Positions 7,637-14,634 of a DNA stretch of 15,502 nucleotides are shown here, one piece after another. The notes beneath the pieces were generated by a model. The model saw only the letters and a program-made list of their open reading frames with translations, was not told where the DNA came from and did no database searches. The stretch's first letter is position 1. Each line of letters starts with the position of its first letter. The DNA is from JBKJZO01 sp046715235. Lineage in GTDB: Bacteria > Actinomycetota > Actinomycetes > BP-191. Where the stretch lies: the NCBI GenBank assembly GCA_046715235.1, contig JBKJZO010000146.1, positions 1 through 15,502 of the forward strand, given 5' to 3'. The position numbers and the translations under genes are program-made.

Positions 7637-10317
7637 TGGCCGGCGTCGTCCCAGGTGGGGCCGACGCCTATGGAGACGTCGAGGGGAAGCCGCAGCGGGT
7701 AGGCCTGGCCCATCTCGCGGCGTACGACGGCCTCGAGTTGGTCGCGCTCCCCCGCGCCGATCTCGAAGACGAGTTCGTCGTGCACCTGCAGGAGCAGGCG
7801 ACTGCGCAGTCCGTCTTCGCGCAGCGCGCGATCGACGCCGAGCATGGCCAGTTTGATGATGTCGGCCGCGCTCCCCTGGATCGGCGCGTTGAGGGCCATC
7901 CGCTCGGCCATCTGCCGGCGCTGCGAGTTGTCGTTCGTCAGGTCGGGCAGGTAGCGACGCCGACCCAGAATCGTCTCTGTGTAGCCGTCGCGCCGCGCCT
8001 GATCGACCACGGCGTGCAGGTAGTCGCGCACGCCGCCGAAGCGCTCGAAGTACGCGTTCATTTGCTCGCGCGCCTCGTCGGGAGTGATGCCAAGCTGCAT
8101 CGACAAGCCGTACGCCGACAGCCCGTAGGCGAGGCCGTAGGACATCGCCTTGATGCGCCGGCGCAGCTCGGGATCGACCCGGTCGGGGGGCACGTCGAAG
8201 ACGCGCGCGGCGGTCGTCGTATGGAGGTCCTCGCCGCCGGTGAACGCGTCGATCAGAGCGGCGTCCTCCGAGAGGTGAGCGAGGATCCGCATCTCGATCT
8301 GGCTGTAGTCAGCGGTCATCAGAGCCTCGTAGCCGGGGCCGGAGATGAATGCCTGCCGGATCTCGCGACCCTGTGCCGTCCGGATAGGGATGTTCTGCAG
8401 GTTGGGGTTGTCACTCGAGAGCCGCCCGGTCGAGGCGATCATCTGGTTGTACGTCGTGTGGATGCGTCCGTCGTCGCCGACCATCGGCAGCAGCTGCTTC
8501 TCGACTGTCATCAGGAGCTTCGCGTACTCGCGGTGCCGCAGCAGGCAGTCGATAACCGGGTGCGCTCCCTGCAAGCCTTGCAGTGCCTCGGCGTCGGTCG
8601 TATAGCCGGTCTTGACCTTGCGCGTCTTCGGCAGTTTGAGCTCGTCGAAGAGCAACGCCTGCAACTGCTTCGGCGAGCCGAGGTTGAACTCCTTGCCGAC
8701 GCAGTCGTAGGCGTCCTGCGCAGCCTGACGGACTTGGTCTGTCAGCTTCGACTGCAGGCTTTCGAGATGCTCTACGTCGATCGCGATCCCGGTGCGCTCC
8801 ATGCGCGAGAGCACGTGCAGCAGTGGCAGCTCGATGTCGCGCAGGAGCGCGGTGCCACCTCGGCGTTCCAGGTCGGCGTCGAGCGACTCGGCGAGGTCGG
8901 CCACCGCCCGCGCGCGCAGGATCGCATCGTGCGCGTCGTCGCCGTCGGCTGCGACATCGAGCGACAACTGCCCGTCATCGGGGGTGTCGGTGCGCAACTC
9001 GCGCCGGAGGTAGCGAAGCGCGAGGTCGCCGAGGTCGAAAGAGCGCTGCCCCGGCAATGCCAGGTAGGCAGCGAGCGCGGTGTCGCTAGACAGTCCCCGC
9101 ACGGTCCAGCCGCGGTCGGCGAAACCGAGCAGCGACGCCTTCACGTCGTGCGCTGCCTTAGGTGCCGACTCGTCGGCGAGCCAGTCGGCCAGAGCGCGCT
9201 CGTCAGCTTCGGTGAGCTCGATCGGATCGACGAAAGCGCCCGATCCGCCTTCGACTGCCAACGCCAGCCCGGTTATCTCGCCGTGGCCGCGCGCCCATGC
9301 ACCACGCACCCACAGGCCGACCCGCGTGCCGGGCGTCAGACCCGAGAGCCACTCTTGGACTTCACCAGCGGCAAGCCGGCGACCCGACACGTCGAAGCCC
9401 TCGTCGGCCTCCGGCTCGACCGACTGGAGCGTCGAGTAGAGACGCTCGCGCAGCACGCGGAACTGCAGGGAGTCGAAGAGCTTGTGCACCTCGTCGCGGT
9501 CCCACTGGCCCATGCGAAGGTCCTCGGGCCGCACGGCCAGTACGACGTCGCGGCTGAGCTCGGTCAGCTGCCGGTTGCGCGTGACCGAAGCCAGATGCTC
9601 GCGTACGGCGCCGCCTACCTTGCCGGGGATCTCGTCGGCGCGATCACACAGCTCACCGAGATTGCCGAACTGCTGCACCAGCTTGATCGCGGTCTTCTCC
9701 CCCACCCCGGGGATCCCCGGCAGGTTGTCACTGGGGTCGCCTCGCAGCGCCGCAAAGTCGGGGTACTGCGACGGCGTCAGGCCGTACTTGTCCATCACCT
9801 CCGCCGGTGTGAAGCGGGTCATGTCGCTGATGCCCTTGCGGGTCATCAGCACGGTGATGCGGTCGTCGACAAGCTGGTAGGCGTCGCGGTCGCCGGTGAC
9901 GATCAGGACGTCCATGTCGGCGTCGCGTGCCTGGCAGGCCAGCGTCGCGATCGCGTCGTCGGCCTCGAACCCGGGTGCCTCGACCATGGGAATGCGCAGC
10001 GCCTCGAGCACTTCCTTGATGAGTGAGACCTGCCCGCGGAAATCGGCGGGCGTTTCGCTGCGAGTCGCCTTGTAGTCCTCGAAAGCCTCATGACGGAAGT
10101 TGCGGCCAGGCAGGTCGAAGGCGACCGCGATGTGCGTTGGCTGCTCGTCGCGAATGACGTTGATAAGCATCGACGTGAAGCCGTAGACCGCGTTGGTCGG
10201 CTGGCCCGTGGTCGTGGAGAAATTCTCGACCGGCAGGGCGAAGAACGCGCGATAGGCGAGCGAGTGCCCGTCGAGGAGCAACAGCCTTTCTCGCTGGTCG
10301 GCCGCTTGCGTCGCCAC
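7633..10317 (-). CDS. polA: DNA polymerase I
   Basis: DNA polymerase I fills gaps and removes RNA primers during replication and repair. The 894 residues comprise three parts. The 5' nuclease is about 10-300: LLLLDGHS with D16, FEADDA with D120/D121, VTGDRD at 140-145, and RGDPSDNLPGIPGVGEKTA at 192-210. A 3'-5' exonuclease-like domain follows at about 315-500. The polymerase is about 515-894: motif A DYSQIE with D670, O-helix KAMSYGLAYG with Y727, motif C VHDE with D847. The exonuclease domain lacks the usual D-x-E (GLWVRGAW stands there), so proofreading is probably absent, as in other actinobacterial Pol I. Tyr at the E. coli F762 position is known from M. tuberculosis Pol I, where it lowers discrimination against dideoxynucleotides. 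The GTG start is set by GAGAGGGA six bases upstream. The TGA stop overlaps the start of a decayed kinase-like gene. Confidence 0.97.
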   Translation of the reverse strand: MATQAADQRERLLLLDGHSLAYRAFFALPVENFSTTTGQPTNAVYGFTSMLINVIRDEQPTHIAVAFDLPGRNFRHEAFEDYKATRSETPADFRGQVSLIKEVLEALRIPMVEAPGFEADDAIATLACQARDADMDVLIVTGDRDAYQLVDDRITVLMTRKGISDMTRFTPAEVMDKYGLTPSQYPDFAALRGDPSDNLPGIPGVGEKTAIKLVQQFGNLGELCDRADEIPGKVGGAVREHLASVTRNRQLTELSRDVVLAVRPEDLRMGQWDRDEVHKLFDSLQFRVLRERLYSTLQSVEPEADEGFDVSGRRLAAGEVQEWLSGLTPGTRVGLWVRGAWARGHGEITGLALAVEGGSGAFVDPIELTEADERALADWLADESAPKAAHDVKASLLGFADRGWTVRGLSSDTALAAYLALPGQRSFDLGDLALRYLRRELRTDTPDDGQLSLDVAADGDDAHDAILRARAVADLAESLDADLERRGGTALLRDIELPLLHVLSRMERTGIAIDVEHLESLQSKLTDQVRQAAQDAYDCVGKEFNLGSPKQLQALLFDELKLPKTRKVKTGYTTDAEALQGLQGAHPVIDCLLRHREYAKLLMTVEKQLLPMVGDDGRIHTTYNQMIASTGRLSSDNPNLQNIPIRTAQGREIRQAFISGPGYEALMTADYSQIEMRILAHLSEDAALIDAFTGGEDLHTTTAARVFDVPPDRVDPELRRRIKAMSYGLAYGLSAYGLSMQLGITPDEAREQMNAYFERFGGVRDYLHAVVDQARRDGYTETILGRRRYLPDLTNDNSQRRQMAERMALNAPIQGSAADIIKLAMLGVDRALREDGLRSRLLLQVHDELVFEIGAGERDQLEAVVRREMGQAYPLRLPLDVSIGVGPTWDDAGH

Positions 10318-10323
10318 GCAGAG

Positions 10324-10331
10324 TCCCTCTC
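10324..10331 (-). promoter_or_regulatory. Ribosome-binding site that fixes the polA GTG start
   Basis: GAGAGGGA on the minus strand lies 6 bases before GTG 10317. It supports GTG over any upstream start and gives the N-terminus MATQAADQRERLLLLDG. Confidence 0.7.
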
Positions 10332-10338
10332 GTCGATC

Positions 10339-10353
10339 GCCGGGTTACCCGGC
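10339..10353. repeat. Perfect 15-base palindrome in the polA leader/promoter region
   Basis: GCCGGGT-T-ACCCGGC has perfect 7-base arms around one base, 22 bases upstream of the polA GTG. A minus-strand TACGAT (10355-10360) fits the TANNNT -10 pattern and would put the transcription start near 10348, inside the palindrome. It could be an operator. A one-base centre is poor for an RNA hairpin unless the loop opens further. No matching regulator can be named. Confidence 0.4.
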
Positions 10354-10400
10354 AATCGTATTGTCGCGGGCGGAGCCGACGGAGCCGGCAACCTGGCGCG

Positions 10401-11012
10401 TCAGACCTCCGTTCGCGGCAGCGGCGCACCTGCGTTAGAAACGCGCGTCGTACGCGCCAGGGACCCCCGGCGCAGGCGAAGTTCTCGCCGGAGCGTGACA
10501 TTGCGGGAATCGTCGGCGGCGAGCTGGCGCCGCAGCACTGGCAGCGGAGCAACCCTCCGCACGACACTCGGCGCGAAACCGAGCCGGGCGTAGAACCTGT
10601 TCGCGTCCCGCGAGCGAGGTTCGACGCTGACAGTCACCTGGTCGACCCCGCACTCGCCGGCGTACGCCGCGGCGGCAGCCACAAGCGCTCTGCCCACCCC
10701 GCGGCGACGGTGGCTTGCGCCGACATACAGGTTGCTGACCTGCACCGTCGGCGGGTCTAGCAGTGTCCTGGCATGGGTCACCGACAGCAGCGCCATACCG
10801 ACGACTGTGCTGTCCGAAAGCGCGACGACGACCCGGCGACTGGTGTCCGCGATGGTTTCGGCGTACCGCTGGGCGACCTCGTCGAGGAGCGCGTTGCCGG
10901 GCGGACGGGCGCTGCGCCGCGGGCCGTACCGCCCCAGCTGCGTCCACATCTCGACGAGGGCGGGTACGTCGGACACTGTGGCTTCGCGGACAGTTGTCGC
11001 TGCATTGGTCAC
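10401..11012 (-). CDS. GNAT-family N-acetyltransferase, substrate unknown
   Basis: This 203-residue protein has a GNAT fold, which transfers an acetyl group from acetyl-CoA to an amine. The acetyl-CoA-binding motif A is VSNLYVGASHRRRGVGRAL at 92-110, with the pyrophosphate loop RRRGVG. The C-terminal ANRFYARLGF (137-146) is the typical GNAT end motif. After about residue 165 an Arg-rich tail of about 40 residues (RNVTLRRELRLRRG) extends beyond the usual domain. The chosen start is GTG 11012, supported by GGGAG (11018-11022) with a 5-base spacer; upstream in-frame starts would add low-complexity sequence. It is on the same strand as polA, ending 83 bases before the polA start, so the two could be partly co-transcribed, although polA has its own candidate promoter. 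The substrate cannot be told from sequence. Confidence 0.87.
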   Translation of the reverse strand: MTNAATTVREATVSDVPALVEMWTQLGRYGPRRSARPPGNALLDEVAQRYAETIADTSRRVVVALSDSTVVGMALLSVTHARTLLDPPTVQVSNLYVGASHRRRGVGRALVAAAAAYAGECGVDQVTVSVEPRSRDANRFYARLGFAPSVVRRVAPLPVLRRQLAADDSRNVTLRRELRLRRGSLARTTRVSNAGAPLPRTEV

Positions 11013-11098
11013 TGGCACTCCCGCGGGGCACGTTCGCACGGTGGCCCCCACGGCGGTGCGGGAAGGCCGGGTCCGGCCCCCCCCAACGAGCCATCGGT

Positions 11099-11126
11099 AG
11101 GGTACTGCGGCAGCCGGACCTCGCAA
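11099..11126 (-). promoter_or_regulatory. Candidate promoter for the GNAT gene
   Basis: Minus-strand TTGCGA (11121-11126) and TACCCT (11099-11104) with a 16-base spacer would give a leader of about 80 bases that includes the run of eight G (11077-11084 as C on plus). This is a weak hexamer-based call. Confidence 0.22.
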
Positions 11127-11162
11127 CAGTCCGTGTTACACGCCAGCGCACTAAGGGCGAAT

Positions 11163-11181
11163 AGCCTTGCGGCACAAGGCT
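11163..11181. repeat. Short perfect hairpin upstream of the liv promoter
   Basis: AGCCTTG (11163-11169) pairs perfectly with CAAGGCT (11175-11181) around a 5-base loop. No T-tract follows on either strand. It sits 20 bases ahead of the candidate TTGACG -35, so it could be an operator or a factor-independent terminator of unusual type. Confidence 0.4.
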
Positions 11182-11201
11182 TCCGGCCGCTCTTGCGCGC
11201 G

Positions 11202-11231
11202 TTGACGCTCGTCGACCCCGGGCGATAGCGT
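11202..11231 (+). promoter_or_regulatory. Candidate distal promoter (P1) of the liv operon
   Basis: TTGACG (11202-11207) and TAGCGT (11226-11231) are 18 bases apart; the -10 fits TANNNT. Transcription from near 11238 would give a leader of about 215 bases that contains the whole 13-base inverted repeat. Confidence 0.4.
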
Positions 11232-11284
11232 GCGCTCCGGACCCGGCGCCCTCGGACTTGCGGGGCTGTGGTTTGCGCGGTACC

Positions 11285-11355
11285 AGCCCGAGCAGCCGAG
11301 TAGACAACATCCAGGGTCGGGGAAGCCCTGTATGGCACCAAAGGCTGCTCGGGCT
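11285..11355 (+). repeat. 13-base perfect inverted repeat with nested stem; possible leader RNA structure
   Basis: AGCCCGAGCAGCC (11285-11297) and GGCTGCTCGGGCT (11343-11355) are exact reverse complements separated by 45 bases. Inside the loop CAGGG (11312-11316) can pair with CCCTG (11326-11330), extendable by one T-G pair. As RNA this would be a long closing stem around a smaller hairpin, the kind of shape seen in cis-regulatory leaders. It begins about 47 bases after the predicted P1 start and ends 97 bases before livH. It matches no riboswitch class I recognise. It could also be two protein-binding half-sites. Confidence 0.45.
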
Positions 11356-11386
11356 CTCGCGTATCCGGGGTCCACGCTCAGCATCG

Positions 11387-11416
11387 TTGACATGGCTGGA
11401 CCGGCACCGAAACACT
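11387..11416 (+). promoter_or_regulatory. Candidate proximal promoter (P2) of the liv operon
   Basis: A perfect -35 TTGACA (11387-11392) is followed after 18 bases by AACACT (11411-11416), a poor -10 that keeps the second A and last T. Initiation near 11423 would give a leader of about 30 bases and bypass the inverted repeat. Confidence 0.35.
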
Positions 11417-11440
11417 CCGGCCAACTGAACAATGATGTTG

Positions 11441-11446
11441 AGGGAG
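11441..11446 (+). promoter_or_regulatory. Ribosome-binding site that fixes the livH GTG start
   Basis: AGGGAG lies 6 bases before GTG 11453. The in-frame ATGs at 11432 and 11435 lie upstream of it and have no such site, and using them would put MLREQPV in front of a clean signal peptide. Confidence 0.65.
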
Positions 11447-11452
11447 CAGCCG

Positions 11453-12721
11453 GTGCGCAGGCTCATGGTCGCCGCGCTCATCGCTTCGCTCGGCGCTGTG
11501 GTTGCGCTCGCCGCGCAGGCGTCGGCCCAGGATGCACCGAAGCCCGCCGTGACCGGCACTCTCACCGACGGCGAGAAGCCGGTCCCCGGTGTCAAGATCT
11601 CGGTCACCGCCGCGGACGGCACTGAGATTGGCGCGACCCAGACCGACGACAAGGGCGCGTTCCTGATCCAGCTGCCCGGACTGGGCGTCTTCACCGCAAC
11701 CCTCGACAAGACCACGCTGCCCAAGGACGTCGAGCTGCGGGAAGGGGCGCGCGACTCGCTCACATTCACCATCCGGTCGACGACGCCGCGCCGGCTGAAC
11801 TTCCCCCTGGGTGAAGGCACCGGCGGCCCGACGTCCGGGAAGTTCCAGCAGGGACTTCAGTTGCTCGTCGAGGGCATCAAGCTGGGCCTGATCATCGCGA
11901 TGTGTGCCATCGGATTGTCGCTGATCTTCGGCACCACCGGCCTCACGAACTTCGCGCATGGCGAGCTGGTGACGTTCGGCGCCATCGCGACCTGGATGTT
12001 CAACAACACCCTCGGCATGCACTTCATCCCGGCGGCCGCGCTCGGGGTGCTGGCCGGAGGCTTGTTCGGCGGGGCGCTCGACCTCGGGCTGTGGCGCCCC
12101 CTGCGCCGCCGGCGGGCCGGCCTGATTGCGATGCTCGTCATCTCGATCGGGTTGGGCATCTTCCTGCGCTACATCTTCCTCTTCCAGTTCGACGGCCGGA
12201 GCCGTCCCTACGCGCAGTACCAGATCCAGCGTGCAATCGACTTCGGCCCAGTCTCCATCGCCCCGAAGGACATGGTCAGCATCGTCTTGTCGATCGCCGT
12301 CCTCGTCGGCGTTGCGACGATGCTGACGAAAACGAAGATCGGCAAGGCGATGCGCGCCGTCGCCGACAACGGTGACCTCGCGTCGTCGTCCGGCATCGAC
12401 ACGCAGCGCGTCATCCTGTTCGTCTGGGTCTTCGGGAGCGCGCTGGCGGCCCTCGGCGGCACGCTGCTCGGCCTGACCGAGGCGGTCCGCTGGGACAGCG
12501 GCTTCCTGTTGCTGTTGTTGATGTTTGCCGGCGTCACGCTCGGCGGTCTCGGGACGGCGTACGGCGCACTGCTGGGCTCGCTGATCGTCGGCATCTTCGT
12601 TCAGGTGTCGACACTGTGGATCTCGACCGAGCTGAAGAATGTCGGCGCGCTCGCGATCCTGATCGTGATCCTGCTCGTGCGGCCGACCGGCCTGCTGGGC
12701 CGACGGGAGAGGATCGGCTGA
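11453..12721 (+). CDS. livH: Branched-chain amino-acid-type ABC permease (LivH-like) with N-terminal extracytoplasmic domain
   Basis: This is the first membrane subunit of a LivHMGF-type importer. With GTG 11453 as start (AGGGAG 6 bases upstream) it has 422 residues. An apparent signal peptide comes first, MRR then a hydrophobic run to about residue 23, with a possible AxA-type cleavage after ASA (23-25). Residues about 30-110 form a domain resembling a carboxypeptidase-regulatory / transthyretin-like beta-sandwich: VTGTLTDGEKPVPGVKISV and TDDKGAFLIQLPG. The permease follows from about residue 135, with GLSLIFGTTGLTNFAHGEL (154-172) and the cytoplasmic coupling loop TKIGKAMRAVADNGDLASS (about 293-312). 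Ordinary LivH proteins are about 290-310 residues and lack the first 130. One base separates its stop from livM. The exact substrate is not given by sequence; the LivHM family also includes importers for urea and other amides. Confidence 0.9.
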   Translation: MRRLMVAALIASLGAVVALAAQASAQDAPKPAVTGTLTDGEKPVPGVKISVTAADGTEIGATQTDDKGAFLIQLPGLGVFTATLDKTTLPKDVELREGARDSLTFTIRSTTPRRLNFPLGEGTGGPTSGKFQQGLQLLVEGIKLGLIIAMCAIGLSLIFGTTGLTNFAHGELVTFGAIATWMFNNTLGMHFIPAAALGVLAGGLFGGALDLGLWRPLRRRRAGLIAMLVISIGLGIFLRYIFLFQFDGRSRPYAQYQIQRAIDFGPVSIAPKDMVSIVLSIAVLVGVATMLTKTKIGKAMRAVADNGDLASSSGIDTQRVILFVWVFGSALAALGGTLLGLTEAVRWDSGFLLLLLMFAGVTLGGLGTAYGALLGSLIVGIFVQVSTLWISTELKNVGALAILIVILLVRPTGLLGRRERIG

Positions 12722-12722
12722 C

Positions 12723-13718
12723 ATGGATTGGGCGTCGATCTTCTCCAACTCGCTGCGGGCCGCGTTCGGGCTCGACGCATGCGTCTACGCACTAGCGGCC
12801 ATCGGCCTCAACGTGCATTTCGGCTACACGGGCCTGCTGAACTTCGGGCAGGTGGGCTTCATGGCCATCGCCGCCTACGGCATGGCTATCAGCGTCACCT
12901 ACTTCGGCTTGCCGCTCCTGGTTTCACTCCTGATCGGCCTGGTCGCCTCGATCATCCTCGCCCTGTTGCTGGGGATCCCGACCCTGCGCCTGCGCGCCGA
13001 CTACCTCGCGATCGTGACGATCGCGTCGTCCGAGATCATCCGCCTGGTCGCGCGGTCGGTGACATTTCGCAAGTACACAAAAGGCTCGGCCGGACTGCAG
13101 GCGTTCTCGGACCAGTTCTACTCGTGGAATCCGTACAGCCCGGGCCAGTACGGCATCTGGCTGATCAAGTTCTCGGAACGCACGATGTGGGCCATCACCT
13201 GCGGCTGGATTCTCGTCGCGCTGTCCTGCCTGCTGGTGTGGCAGCTGATGCGCAGCCCATGGGGCCGCGTGCTCAGGTCCATTCGTGAGGACGAGGACGC
13301 CGCACGCAGCCTGGGCAAGAACGTCTATCTCTACAAGATGCAGAGCCTGGTCCTCGGCGGGGTGTTCGGTGCCCTCGCCGGTTTCACACTCGCGCTGGGA
13401 ACTGGCGCACTGCAGCCCGACACCTACTCGACGACTGTGACGTTCTTCGCCTATACGGCACTCATCCTCGGCGGCACGGCACGAGTGCTGGGCCCGGTCG
13501 TCGGGGCGATGATTTTCTGGTTCCTGATCTCGTTCGCCGACAACATCCTGCGGCAGGGCTACGGCCAGGGGTACTTCCCGGACTGGCTGATGAACACGTC
13601 GACCGACGTCGCGCAGGTGCGCTTCATGCTGGTGGGTGTCGGCCTGATACTGCTGATGATCTTCCGGCCACAGGGCATCTTCGGTAACCGCAGGGAGCTC
13701 GAACTCGATGCCCGCTGA
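12723..13718 (+). CDS. livM: Branched-chain amino-acid-type ABC permease (LivM-like)
   Basis: This is the second membrane subunit of the importer, 331 residues and highly hydrophobic. LivM landmarks are YTGLLNFGQVGFMAIAAY (35-52), LRLRADYLAIVTIASSEII (88-106) and the coupling loop SPWGRVLRSIREDEDAARSL (178-197), followed by several more membrane segments and a C-terminal IFRPQGIFG. A periplasmic loop around 115-150 (YTKGSAGLQAF, WNPYSPGQYG) is typical of the family. The ATG comes one base after the livH stop, with GGGAGAGG about 10 bases upstream, so translation is probably coupled. Its last 11 bases overlap livG. Confidence 0.93.
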   Translation: MDWASIFSNSLRAAFGLDACVYALAAIGLNVHFGYTGLLNFGQVGFMAIAAYGMAISVTYFGLPLLVSLLIGLVASIILALLLGIPTLRLRADYLAIVTIASSEIIRLVARSVTFRKYTKGSAGLQAFSDQFYSWNPYSPGQYGIWLIKFSERTMWAITCGWILVALSCLLVWQLMRSPWGRVLRSIREDEDAARSLGKNVYLYKMQSLVLGGVFGALAGFTLALGTGALQPDTYSTTVTFFAYTALILGGTARVLGPVVGAMIFWFLISFADNILRQGYGQGYFPDWLMNTSTDVAQVRFMLVGVGLILLMIFRPQGIFGNRRELELDAR

Positions 13719-14634
13719 CGACGAGCCGCTGCCCGCGGCGCCGCGCGCGTCCCTCGCCGGTCTCGAGCCGGTGCCGGGCGTCAGCAAACCCAATCCGATA
13801 CTCGTGGTGGACGGCGTGAAAAGGAGCTTCGGCGGGCTCACGGCTGTCGACGTCGACCACCTGGAAGTCGAGCGCGGGATGATCACCGCGCTCATCGGGC
13901 CGAACGGTGCGGGCAAGACGACGTTCTTCAACTTGCTCACGGGGTTCGACAAGCCCGACGGCGGAACCTGGAGTTTCGACGGCGAGTCGTTCGGCGGGCT
14001 CGCCGCGTACAGGGTCGCCCGTCGCGGCGTCGTACGGACCTTCCAGCTGACCAAGGCCCTCGCCAAGCTCACCGTCATGGAGAACATGCTGCTGGGCGCC
14101 ACCGGACAGGCTGGCGAGAAGATGTACAAGGCGCTCATCCCGGGCGTCTGGCGCAGCGCCGAGCGCGCCAACACAGAGCGTGCCGATGAGCTGCTTGATC
14201 GGTTCCGTCTCGACGCGAAGCGCGACGACTTCGCCGGATCGCTGTCTGGCGGTCAACGCAAGCTGCTCGAGATGGCACGCGCCCTGATGGTCGAGCCGAA
14301 GGTCGTCATGCTCGACGAGCCCATGGCGGGCGTAAACCCCGCGCTGACCGAGTCGCTGCTCAAGCACGTCAAGGACCTGCGCGAGCAAGGAATGACGGTC
14401 ATCTTCGTCGAGCACGACATGGACGTCGTCCACGACATCAGCGACTGGGTTGTCGTGATGGCCCAGGGGCGCATCATTGCCGAAGGCACCGCCGACGACA
14501 TCTCGCGCAACCGCGAAGTCATCGACGCCTACCTCGGCACTCACCACGACGCGCCTCTGACGGTCGAGGACGAAGAGGCGCAACTCGCCGCGGCGGAGCT
14601 GGCGATCCGCGCCGAGGAGGAACAGCAGCAATGA
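13708..14634 (+). CDS. livG: ABC transporter ATP-binding protein (LivG-like)
   Basis: This is one of the two cytoplasmic ATPases powering the importer. The 308 residues show Walker A GPNGAGKT (64-71), the Q-loop in VVRTFQLTK (Q113), the signature LSGGQ (179-183), Walker B VVMLDEP (199-205), and the H-loop HD (H236). The RTFQ motif and AGVNP after Walker B are LivG hallmarks. It has about 30 extra residues before the first beta strand (Pro/Ala-rich) and an acidic, Gln-ending tail (about 283-308, VEDEEAQLAAAELAIRAEEE) beyond the usual LivG end at AYLG. The start lies inside livM (11-base overlap), with AGGGAG about 10 bases upstream; its stop overlaps livF (ATGA). Confidence 0.95.
   Translation: MPADDEPLPAAPRASLAGLEPVPGVSKPNPILVVDGVKRSFGGLTAVDVDHLEVERGMITALIGPNGAGKTTFFNLLTGFDKPDGGTWSFDGESFGGLAAYRVARRGVVRTFQLTKALAKLTVMENMLLGATGQAGEKMYKALIPGVWRSAERANTERADELLDRFRLDAKRDDFAGSLSGGQRKLLEMARALMVEPKVVMLDEPMAGVNPALTESLLKHVKDLREQGMTVIFVEHDMDVVHDISDWVVVMAQGRIIAEGTADDISRNREVIDAYLGTHHDAPLTVEDEEAQLAAAELAIRAEEEQQQ

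Larger units (their letters stand above)
11013..11452. other. Gene-free divergent region between the GNAT gene and the liv operon
   Basis: These 440 bases show no convincing coding signal on either strand. They hold candidate promoters for both flanking genes, a run of eight C (11077-11084), a 7-base-arm hairpin (11163-11181), a 13-base inverted repeat with a nested stem (11285-11355) and the livH ribosome-binding site. I saw no tRNA, and no match to riboswitch consensus sequences I know. Confidence 0.6.

Noticed and set aside
7636..10026. A 796-codon open frame on the plus strand, opposite polA
   Set aside because: This is the usual wobble-bias shadow of a long GC-rich gene. The minus strand carries all Pol I motifs, while this frame shows no recognisable domain.
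11013..11126. A longer N-terminus for the GNAT protein, starting at 11126
   Set aside because: The added residues are low-complexity and not GNAT-like, and a good GGGAG site sits directly before GTG 11012.
11432..11452. ATG 11432 or 11435 as start of livH
   Set aside because: They lie upstream of the AGGGAG site; GTG 11453 has the right spacing and yields a clean signal peptide.
11378..12748. A 456-codon minus-strand open frame opposite livH
   Set aside because: It is a charge-rich, repeat-like shadow of the permease gene, with no domain and no start signal.
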